Positions 34,605-40,963 of a stretch of DNA of 40,963 bases are shown in pieces. Made by a program: the position numbers and the translations under genes. Source of the stretch: Yoonia sp. (lineage in GTDB: Bacteria; Pseudomonadota; Alphaproteobacteria; Rhodobacterales; Rhodobacteraceae); contig JAQXEG010000014.1 of the NCBI GenBank assembly GCA_029250945.1, positions 1 through 40,963 of the forward strand, read 5' to 3'. The notes beneath the pieces were generated by a model that did not search any database, was not told the origin of the DNA, and worked only from the letters and a program-made list of their open reading frames with translations. Position 1 is the stretch's first letter, and each line of letters begins with the position of its first letter.

Positions 34605-34645
34605 GTCAGTTCTCCTTTGTACCAAAGAGTAGGCGGAAACGCTTT

Positions 34646-35008
34646 TTACATAAAGCCCAGTTCGAGGCGCGCCTCGTCGGACATCATTTCCATGCCCCAC
34701 TGTGGTTCAAACGTCATTTCGACATCGACGTGTTTGACACCGGGAAGCGGTTCAATGGCATCGGCGACCCAACCGGGCATTTCGCCCGCCACCGGACAGC
34801 CGGGGGCGGTCAGGGTCATGGTCACATTCACGGCGTTATCTTCTTTGATATCAATCGTGTAGATCAGGCCAAGGTCGTAGATGTTGACCGGAATTTCAGG
34901 GTCATAGATCGACTGGCATGCGGCCACGATATCATCATACAGCGGATGATCGGTGCTGGACGGGGCGATCAATGGGGTGCCTTGAACGGGTGAATTTGCG
35001 TCGGTCAT
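34646..35008 (-). CDS. SufT/MIP18-family (DUF59) Fe-S assembly protein
   Basis: A 120-residue protein with the DUF59 core, [20 protein letters not shown] and [18 protein letters not shown], holding the reactive cysteine in PGCP. The C-terminal end is [20 protein letters not shown]. SufT helps maturation of Fe-S proteins under high demand. The pairing with an A-type carrier supports this. It is divergent from tgt (126-base gap). Confidence 0.92.
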   Translation of the reverse strand: MTDANSPVQGTPLIAPSSTDHPLYDDIVAACQSIYDPEIPVNIYDLGLIYTIDIKEDNAVNVTMTLTAPGCPVAGEMPGWVADAIEPLPGVKHVDVEMTFEPQWGMEMMSDEARLELGFM

Positions 35009-35134
35009 CGGGGTATCCTGCTATTCCTGAGTGTTCATATAGGGATTGCACATCGGGGCGTAAAGGGATGGCGGGGCAGGTGGGGGCAAAACTTGCCTCT
35101 TTCGCTTTGGTGGCAGTTGCGGCAAAACGCGGAC

Positions 35135-36265
35135 ATGACACAGCGTATTTCATTCGACCTTCATTGCACCGACGGCAAGGCCCGCACTGGTGTGATCAAG
35201 ACGCCCCGTGGCGATATCCGCACACCCGCGTTCATGCCGGTTGGCACAGCCGCCACCGTAAAGGCGATGATGCCAGAAAGTGTTGCGGCGACAGGGGCCG
35301 ACATTTTGTTGGGCAACACCTATCACCTGATGCTACGCCCCACGGCGGAGCGGATTGCCAACTTGGGCGGCCTGCATAAGTTCATGAATTGGGACAAGCC
35401 GATTCTGACCGACAGCGGTGGGTTTCAGGTGATGTCGCTGTCTGATCTGCGCAAAATGTCTGAACATGGCGTGACGTTTAAATCCCACATTGACGGGTCC
35501 AAGCATGAGCTGACGCCGGAACGGTCGATGGAAATTCAAAAGCTGCTCGGCTCTGACATTGTGATGTGCTTTGACGAATGCCCCGCGCTGCCCGCAGATC
35601 GCCAGCGGATCACCGAAAGCATGGAAATGTCGATGCGGTGGGCGCAGCGGTCGCGTGATGCGTTCGGGGACCGTCCGGGCCACGCGTTGTTTGGTATTCA
35701 GCAGGGCGGGTTGGAAGAAGACCTGCGCGCGCGCTCCGCCGAAGCGCTGCGCGGGATCGAATTTGACGGCTACGCTGTCGGCGGTTTGGCCGTGGGCGAG
35801 GGGCAAGAGGCGATGTTCAACGTCCTTGATTTCGCACCAGATCAGCTTCCGGTGGATAAGCCGCGGTATCTGATGGGCGTCGGTAAGCCTGATGATATCG
35901 TGGGCGCCGTAAAACGAGGGATCGACATGATGGACTGTGTATTGCCCAGCCGTTCTGGCCGGACGGGCCAAGTATTTACGCGCCGCGGTGTGTTGAACAT
36001 CAAGAACGCCCGCCACGCGGATGATCCGCGCCCGCTGGATGAAAATTGCAGCTGCCCCGCCTGTTCCAAATACTCGCGCGCCTATCTGCACCACGTTTTC
36101 CGTGCGCAGGAAATGATCTCTGGCATGCTGCTGACATGGCACAACCTGCAATATTTCCAAGACATCATGGACGGCATGCGCGGCGCGATTGCGGCGGGCA
36201 CGTTTACCGCTTGGGAGGCAGATTTTCACGCTGGCCGTGCGCAGGGTGACATTGATCCGCTTTGA
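35135..36265 (+). CDS. tgt: tRNA-guanine transglycosylase
   Basis: Exchanges guanine 34 for preQ1 in tRNAs with GUN anticodons (queuosine pathway). The 376-residue TIM barrel shows [16 protein letters not shown], the nucleophile region [25 protein letters not shown] for base binding, and the zinc ligands of CSCPACSKY with a downstream histidine. The ATG at 35135 ([14 protein letters not shown]) was chosen over an upstream in-frame start at 35093 that adds non-homologous residues. Confidence 0.95.
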   Translation: MTQRISFDLHCTDGKARTGVIKTPRGDIRTPAFMPVGTAATVKAMMPESVAATGADILLGNTYHLMLRPTAERIANLGGLHKFMNWDKPILTDSGGFQVMSLSDLRKMSEHGVTFKSHIDGSKHELTPERSMEIQKLLGSDIVMCFDECPALPADRQRITESMEMSMRWAQRSRDAFGDRPGHALFGIQQGGLEEDLRARSAEALRGIEFDGYAVGGLAVGEGQEAMFNVLDFAPDQLPVDKPRYLMGVGKPDDIVGAVKRGIDMMDCVLPSRSGRTGQVFTRRGVLNIKNARHADDPRPLDENCSCPACSKYSRAYLHHVFRAQEMISGMLLTWHNLQYFQDIMDGMRGAIAAGTFTAWEADFHAGRAQGDIDPL

Positions 36266-36316
36266 TCCTGTAGTGAAATTACGCTATTGTCGGGACAAAA
36301 TAATTAGGTGCAGGTC

Positions 36317-37121
36317 ATGAAGGTATTTTTCCTTGGCAATTGTCAGGTCAACGCGATGCGCGGTTTATGTCGCGAGATGTTCCCCGACCTGAAGGCTGAT
36401 TTTCGGACGATCACGGGCTATTGAGGAACGTTTGACGAGGATTAGACGTAGCAACTGTTGGCGGATGCGGATTTGGTCGTGTCCCAAGCGATTGCCAATC
36501 CGACAACCACCTTCAACGTCCAAGACGTGCGCGACAGCACAAATGCTGAGGTCGTTTTTGTCCCTTATGTCTATGTGGATGGCATTTCCTCGCTAGAAAT
36601 TATCGCCTCCAAGGGAAAATTGGTCATTCGGGTGCTGATCAGCTGTTGGCTGGCCAAGAGGGCCGCAAACCGATCCATATCTTTAATGATTATTGCGACG
36701 GCAAAATTGACATGGAATGCGAGGAACGCGTGCTGGGGTCCATTGAACGGATCGCGGAAAAAGAAGATGCGGATTGCGACATCATCATCTCTGATTACCT
36801 AGCTGAAACATGGCGCAAGCAGCCAACGCTATATGGCATGAACGACCCGACACAACCTGTCTTCTTTGAAATGTTCCACAGGCTTTGTGACAAGGTGAAT
36901 TGGACCTATGACCCTGATTACCAAAACGATCCCGTTGCATGGGGCCGCCGCGCATTGCCGACGTCAACGAGAAGTTTTACGCCGAACGTAAGGCGTCGAT
37001 GAATATCTCCTATGATTGCGACACGCATTGGTATGGGCAGGGTTACAAGCTGTGGAACCTCGCGCTGAAGGCACAGGAAAAAGCTGCGGCAGAGGCTGAG
37101 AACGACAAGGTTTCGGTTTAA
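36317..37121 (+). pseudogene. Decayed WcbI-like polysaccharide acetyltransferase gene
   Basis: From ATG 36317 the frame reads MKVFFLGNCQVNAMRGL, a typical WcbI-family start, then stops at TGA 36422, TAG 36443 and TAG 36449. The same frame resumes with QLLADADLVVSQAIANPTTT and VVFVPYVYVDGISSLEIIAS. One base is missing near 36630, after which the next frame gives QLLAGQEGRKPIHIFNDYCD and QPTLYGMNDPTQPVFFEMF. Another base is missing near 36960, after which NEKFYAERKASMNISYDCD and HWYGQGYKLWNLALKAQEKA lead to the natural stop at 37121. Five lesions make sequencing error an unlikely full explanation. WcbI proteins are putative acetyltransferases of capsule or exopolysaccharide synthesis; the family call is from memory of conserved segments. 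Confidence 0.8.
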
Positions 37122-37187
37122 GTTTTAGCCATTGTCCGCTTGCTGTAGGGAAAACTGACAGGCAAGATGCGGAAAAACGTCACCTCT

Positions 37188-37214
37188 GTTGAAACGGGGG
37201 GTAGGGCGCCCCAT
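37188..37214 (+). promoter_or_regulatory. Sigma-32 (RpoH)-type promoter of lon
   Basis: GTTGAAA (37188-37194) and CCCCAT (37209-37214, continuing CTT) are separated by 14 bases. This fits the heat-shock pattern CTTGAA-N(11-16)-CCCCATNT with one mismatch in the -35. It lies 80 bases before the lon start. Lon is a classic RpoH-dependent gene. Confidence 0.7.
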
Positions 37215-37231
37215 CTTAACACTTCCAGGGG

Positions 37232-37267
37232 CTGACGTGGGGTTGCCGCAAATTGGGACCACGTCAG
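37232..37267 (+). repeat. Inverted repeat in the lon 5' leader
   Basis: Perfect 9-base arms CTGACGTGG (37232-37240) and CCACGTCAG (37259-37267) flank an 18-base loop. It lies downstream of the heat-shock promoter and upstream of the ribosome binding site AAAAGGAAAAAAAG. No T tract follows, so it is not a terminator; it may be a regulatory hairpin or a protein-binding site. Confidence 0.6.
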
Positions 37268-37293
37268 TTAGCCGATAAAAGGAAAAAAAGAGT

Positions 37294-39702
37294 ATGAAAG
37301 AACGTCTAAGTTCATCTTATCCCGTCCTGCCGCTGCGCGATATTGTGGTGTTCCCGCATATGATCGTGCCGCTGTTTGTGGGTCGCGAAAAATCAGTCCG
37401 CGCCCTCGAAGAGGTGATGCAGGACGACAAGCAAATTCTGCTGTCCAGCCAGATTGATCCGTCTGAGGATGATCCCGCACAGGACGGCATCTACAAGGCT
37501 GGCGTGCTGGCAAATGTGTTGCAGCTGCTGAAGCTGCCCGATGGCACCGTTAAGGTGTTGGTCGAAGGTCGCGATCGTGTGCGCATCACCGGCTTTATGG
37601 AAAACGAAAACTACTTTGAGGTGTCGGCAGAATATCTGACCGAAATGCCCGGCAACGAGGAAGAGCTAGAGCCGCTCGCACGCTCCGTCGCTGCCGAGTT
37701 TGAGCGTTACGCGAAGATCAAGAAAAACATCCCCGAGGAGGCAATGGCCGCCGTCGGTGAGGCTGTTGAGCCCTCCAAGCTGGCCGATCTGGTTGCGGGT
37801 CACCTTGGAATTGAGGTCGATCAAAAGCAGGGCCTGCTGGAAACGCTGTCCGTATCTGAACGTCTGGAAAAGGTGTTTGGCATGATGCAGGGCGAAATGT
37901 CCGTGCTTCAGGTCGAGAAAAAAATCAAGACACGCGTCAAAACCCAGATGGAGCGCACCCAGCGCGAATACTATTTGAATGAGCAGATGAAGGCGATTCA
38001 GAAAGAGCTGGGCGATGGTGAGGATGGCCAGAACGAGGTCGTCGAACTTGAAGCGCGCATTGAGGAAACCAAACTGTCCAAAGAGGCCCGCGAAAAGGTC
38101 GACGCTGAGCTGAAGAAGCTCAAGAACATGTCGCCCATGTCCGCAGAGGCTACGGTTGTGCGCAACTATATGGATTGGATTTTGGGCGTGCCGTGGGGCG
38201 TGAAATCCCGCACGAAAAAGGATCTTGGCAAGGCGCAAAAGGTGCTGGATGATGATCACTACGGTCTGGAGAAAGTCAAAGAACGTATTGTCGAATACCT
38301 CGCGGTGCAGCAACGCTCTGCGAAGCTGAAAGGCCCGATCATGTGCCTTGTCGGCCCTCCGGGTGTGGGTAAAACGTCGCTTGGTAAATCCGTGGCCAAG
38401 GCAACAGGGCGCGAGTTTATCCGCATTTCCCTTGGCGGCGTGCGCGACGAGAGCGAAATTCGTGGCCACCGCCGGACTTATATCGGGTCAATGCCGGGTA
38501 AGATTATTCAAGCGCTGAAAAAGGCCAAAACGACAAATCCGCTGATCTTGCTCGATGAAATCGACAAGATGGGTCAGGATTTCCGTGGCGATCCTGCGTC
38601 CGCAATGCTTGAGGTGCTTGACCCGGAACAGAACTCCACCTTCGTTGATCACTATCTTGAAGTTGAATATAACCTATCGAACGTGATGTTCCTGACCACA
38701 TCCAACAGCTACAACATGCCGGGGCCACTGCTCGACCGGATGGAGATTATTTCCCTGTCTGGCTACACAGAGGACGAGAAATGCGAAATCGCCAAGCAGC
38801 ACCTGCTGCCCAAGGTGATGAAAAACCATGGGTTGAAGCCCAAGGAATTTAGCATTTCCGACGATGCGCTGCTGTTGATGGTGCGGGTCTATACCCGTGA
38901 GGCTGGCGTGCGTAACCTTGAGCGTGAATTGGCCAAGGTTGCCCGCAAAGCGGTGACCAAGATCGTCAAGAATGAGGCTGAGGTTATTGCTGTAACGGCA
39001 GACAACCTTGATGATTTCCTTGGCGTGAAAAAGCACAAGTTTGGTCTGGCCGAAGAAACCGATCAGGTCGGTGTTGTCACCGGTCTAGCGTGGACATCAG
39101 TCGGTGGTGAGCTGTTGAACATCGAAGCGCTGCGCCTGCCGGGCAAAGGCCGGATGAAGACAACCGGTAAGCTTGGTGATGTGATGAAGGAATCCATCGA
39201 CGCCGCGTCCAGCTATGTGCAGTCCATTGCGCCTGAAATTGGTGTGAAACCGCCCAAGTTCGACACGCTCGACATCCACGTGCACGTGCCTGATGGTGCT
39301 ACGCCTAAGGATGGCCCAAGTGCTGGTCTGGCGATGGTCACATCCATCGTGTCTGTCCTGACGGGTATCCCTGTGCGCAAAGATATCGCCATGACAGGCG
39401 AGGTGTCGCTGCGCGGTAACGCCATGCCGATTGGTGGGCTTAAGGAAAAGCTGCTGGCGGCTTTGCGCGGCGGGATCAAAACGGTTCTGATCCCCGTTGA
39501 TAACGAAAAGGACCTGCCAGAAATCCCTGACAGCGTGAAAGAGGGGCTGCAAATTATCGCCGTCAAACACGTGTCCGAGGTTCTGGAACATGCGTTGGTC
39601 TCTAAGCCGGAAGCCATAGAATGGGACGAAGCCGCGGAAGAGGCCGCAGCTGCCGCCGCATTGGCGCGATCCACAGGGCAACTGGGCGCCACGGCGCATT
39701 AA
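37294..39702 (+). CDS. lon: ATP-dependent protease Lon
   Basis: Cytoplasmic AAA+ protease that degrades misfolded and regulatory proteins. 802 residues, normal for LonA. The N-terminal substrate-binding domain starts YPVLPLRDIVVFPHMIVPLF; a coiled coil (KTQMERTQREYYLNEQMKAI) follows. Walker A is GPPGVGKTS (about 354-362) and Walker B is LILLDEIDKM. The protease domain has catalytic S676 in KDGPSAGLAM and the lysine in GGLKEKLLAALRGGIKTV. The C-terminus is Ala/Glu-rich. It is monocistronic by appearance: own heat-shock-type promoter, hairpin leader and downstream terminator. Confidence 0.97.
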   Translation: MKERLSSSYPVLPLRDIVVFPHMIVPLFVGREKSVRALEEVMQDDKQILLSSQIDPSEDDPAQDGIYKAGVLANVLQLLKLPDGTVKVLVEGRDRVRITGFMENENYFEVSAEYLTEMPGNEEELEPLARSVAAEFERYAKIKKNIPEEAMAAVGEAVEPSKLADLVAGHLGIEVDQKQGLLETLSVSERLEKVFGMMQGEMSVLQVEKKIKTRVKTQMERTQREYYLNEQMKAIQKELGDGEDGQNEVVELEARIEETKLSKEAREKVDAELKKLKNMSPMSAEATVVRNYMDWILGVPWGVKSRTKKDLGKAQKVLDDDHYGLEKVKERIVEYLAVQQRSAKLKGPIMCLVGPPGVGKTSLGKSVAKATGREFIRISLGGVRDESEIRGHRRTYIGSMPGKIIQALKKAKTTNPLILLDEIDKMGQDFRGDPASAMLEVLDPEQNSTFVDHYLEVEYNLSNVMFLTTSNSYNMPGPLLDRMEIISLSGYTEDEKCEIAKQHLLPKVMKNHGLKPKEFSISDDALLLMVRVYTREAGVRNLERELAKVARKAVTKIVKNEAEVIAVTADNLDDFLGVKKHKFGLAEETDQVGVVTGLAWTSVGGELLNIEALRLPGKGRMKTTGKLGDVMKESIDAASSYVQSIAPEIGVKPPKFDTLDIHVHVPDGATPKDGPSAGLAMVTSIVSVLTGIPVRKDIAMTGEVSLRGNAMPIGGLKEKLLAALRGGIKTVLIPVDNEKDLPEIPDSVKEGLQIIAVKHVSEVLEHALVSKPEAIEWDEAAEEAAAAAALARSTGQLGATAH

Positions 39703-39721
39703 GCACAGCACATTTTTGCAA

Positions 39722-39751
39722 GGGGGCGCGTCAGAAATGGCGCGCCCTTTT
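39722..39751 (+). terminator. lon terminator
   Basis: Arms GGGCGCG (39724-39730) and CGCGCCC (39741-39747), flanked by AG and CTTTT, form a stem with a four-T tail 20 bases after the lon stop. Confidence 0.8.
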
Positions 39752-39866
39752 GCTGTCGATTGTCCCGATTTTGGCAACAATCGTCATTTTCTCCGCCGAT
39801 AAATGTGGGCAATTGGCGTTAATGTGCGTAGCCTAACCGAAACACGAAAAAACATCGGAGAGGTCC

Positions 39867-40283
39867 ATGGCACGTAAAGCAACATCAACGGCAAAAACCG
39901 TGAAGTTAAAGACAGTTGTGCCTGATCCGGTTGTCACGCCGCTTGCCAAAACGGCAGCGCCGCAAACCAAAATTGTGAATCCCGCTGTATCCGTCCCGCA
40001 GGGCGAAATGATCAAAAAGCCAGAATTTCTGGACCGCGCCGTTGAGCGTACCGAAGTCAAAAAGTGCGAGGCAAAGCCGGCGATTGAGGCGGCATTGGCC
40101 GTTCCGGCTGTGTCGTTGATCAATGGCGAAGAACTGAACCTGCCGCCCATGGGCAAATTGCGCGTTGTGAAATCCAAGGACGTGGGCGAAGGTGCTAAGG
40201 TGCTGACGCTAAAACTGCGCACGATGAAAGACGGGGCAGGACAGGGTGCCGATCCGTCCCCCGATGAAGCGGACGCGGACTAA
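39867..40283 (+). CDS. Small lysine- and proline-rich protein, unknown
   Basis: A 138-residue protein without signal peptide or membrane segment. The N-terminal half is basic and low in complexity (ARKATSTAKTVKLKTVVPDP, LAKTAAPQTKIVNP). The centre has MIKKPEFLDRAVERTEVKK, which looks like a helix. The tail is acidic (DPSPDEADAD). GGAGAGG stands just before the ATG. I recognise no domain; the mixed basic-N/acidic-C layout could suit nucleic acid or chaperone-like binding, but that is speculation. It precedes a phosphatase gene by 5 bases, so the two are probably co-transcribed. Confidence 0.8.
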   Translation: MARKATSTAKTVKLKTVVPDPVVTPLAKTAAPQTKIVNPAVSVPQGEMIKKPEFLDRAVERTEVKKCEAKPAIEAALAVPAVSLINGEELNLPPMGKLRVVKSKDVGEGAKVLTLKLRTMKDGAGQGADPSPDEADAD

Positions 40284-40288
40284 CCCGC

Positions 40289-40846
40289 TTGTTTCCCGAG
40301 CTCTATATTTTGCGCCATGGTGAAACTGTCTGGAACGCCGAAGGGCGCATGCAGGGCGAGCTGAATTCCCCACTTACATCCAAAGGGCAGGCGCAGGCAA
40401 AGCGCCAAGGGGCGATCCTGCGGGCATGTGATTTGGCCGGTTTTGCGATGCTATCCAGCCCGCAGGGCCGCGCGATTCAAACAGCCGGGATCGCTTTGGC
40501 GAATATCGCCCATGACATTCACACGGATGACCGCTTGCGCGAAATCGGTGTGGGTGATTGGTCGGGCAAGCGGCGTGATGATCTTCCGATGGGAGAGGGT
40601 CCAGACGCGCTGATCCAGCAATATGAGGCCGCGCCGGGTGGTGAGGGGCTCAACGCACTCGGCGTGCGCGTTGCCGCGTTCCTCGCCGATCTTAAGGGGC
40701 CGACCGTCATCGTGACACATGGGATCACAAGCCGTGTGATACGCCATCAGGTCGCTGGCGATGCGGCGATTGTCAGCACGTCAATTCACGGCGGGCAGGG
40801 CTGCGTTTATCATTTGAAAGACGGCGTGCAAAAATTGTTGGAATGA
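40289..40846 (+). CDS. Histidine phosphatase family protein, TTG start
   Basis: A 185-residue phosphoglycerate-mutase-like phosphatase. The phospho-histidine motif is LRHGETVWNAEGRMQGELN (RHG at about 9-11). The second arginine is in SSPQGRAIQTA, REIGVGDWSGK follows, and the second catalytic histidine is in VIVTHGITSRVIRH. Substrate is unknown; it could be a sugar phosphatase or a phosphoglycerate mutase-like enzyme. No ATG is available before the RHG motif, so TTG at 40289 is the likely start, 5 bases after the preceding stop and probably coupled to it. Confidence 0.9.
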   Translation: MFPELYILRHGETVWNAEGRMQGELNSPLTSKGQAQAKRQGAILRACDLAGFAMLSSPQGRAIQTAGIALANIAHDIHTDDRLREIGVGDWSGKRRDDLPMGEGPDALIQQYEAAPGGEGLNALGVRVAAFLADLKGPTVIVTHGITSRVIRHQVAGDAAIVSTSIHGGQGCVYHLKDGVQKLLE

Positions 40847-40887
40847 CGCTTGCACCCCGCGCCGCGTTGTTCTAAATGACGGTTATC

Positions 40888-40963
40888 GGGTGATTAGCTC
40901 AGTTGGTAGAGCGCTTCCTTTACACGGAAGATGTCGGGAGTTCGAGCCTCTCATCACCCACCA
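40888..40963 (+). tRNA. tRNA-Val (anticodon TAC)
   Basis: A complete 76-base cloverleaf. The acceptor stem pairs GGGTGAT with ATCACCC, the discriminator is A and CCA is encoded. The D arm is GCTC-AGTTGGTA-GAGC. The anticodon arm is CTTCC-TTTACAC-GGAAG, with anticodon TAC (valine, GUA/GUG). The T arm is GGGAG-TTCGAGC-CTCTC. The window ends at the final A of CCA. Confidence 0.95.

Noticed and set aside
1..40963. CRISPR arrays, insertion sequences, prophage genes or toxin-antitoxin pairs
   Set aside because: I saw no regularly spaced direct repeats, transposase or integrase motifs, phage structural genes, or small paired genes of known toxin families.

Overview
The window looks like a chromosomal segment of a marine alphaproteobacterium of the order Rhodobacterales (Roseobacter group). 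The evidence is gene content and order: dnaB-alr beside pyrEC, a form II cox cluster, cysG-DUF2849-cysI-cysH-DUF934-fpr with a divergent Lrp-type regulator, and dctBD next to dctPQM. Also consistent are the moderately GC-rich coding sequence and a GAGGTATTT-type intergenic repeat that I remember as common in this family. I cannot assign a genus. I saw no prophage, insertion sequence or CRISPR array. There is no gene-free stretch above 300 bases; the longest gaps (about 200) are 17835-18031 and 28687-28883.

Layout. 1-3076 (minus): dnaB, a damaged small membrane-protein gene, alr and the first codons of another gene, in a tightly packed unit with a perfect DnaA box upstream of dnaB. 3255-4999 (minus): pyrC-pyrE. 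5118-5731 (plus): two small proteins and a strong terminator. 5866-6710 (minus): a decayed gene. 6814-8034 (minus): glutaryl-CoA dehydrogenase. 8149-16760 (plus): a molybdenum hydroxylase (form II CO-dehydrogenase-like) cluster, coxD-coxE-DUF1203-xdhC-molybdopterin-binding protein-coxS-coxL-coxM. 16757-19357: a membrane protein, infC with an apparent ATA start, an Ala-rich envelope protein and fpr. 19423-23940 (minus): assimilatory sulfate reduction genes, with an Lrp/AsnC regulator divergent at 24081. 24514-25695 (minus): a cytochrome P450. 25754-32082 (plus): C4-dicarboxylate sensing (dctBD) and TRAP transport (dctPQM). 32195-36265: tpiA, a 2-oxoglutarate/Fe(II) oxygenase, a TfoX-like protein, two Fe-S assembly proteins and tgt. 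36317-37121: a badly decayed WcbI-like gene. 37188-39702: lon with a heat-shock-type promoter. 39867-40963: a small family-specific protein, a histidine phosphatase and tRNA-Val(TAC), whose CCA end is the last base of the window.

How it fits together. The cox cluster encodes the three subunits of a Mo/FAD/Fe-S hydroxylase, AAA+ and VWA maturation factors, and XdhC and molybdopterin-binding proteins for cofactor handling. Its active-site motif is AYRGAGR (form II), so CO is not necessarily the substrate. The cys genes make siroheme, reduce APS to sulfite and sulfite to sulfide, probably with electrons from Fpr. DctB/DctD probably sense dicarboxylates and act at a perfect 18-bp palindrome upstream of dctP. 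DctD has lost the Walker-A lysine and the GAFTGA region, so it is unlikely to work as a sigma-54 activator.

Three genes carry frameshifts or stops (1140-1583, 5866-6710, 36317-37121). Either this genome is losing genes or the assembly contains single-base deletion errors; the multiple in-frame stops in the third gene favour real decay there.
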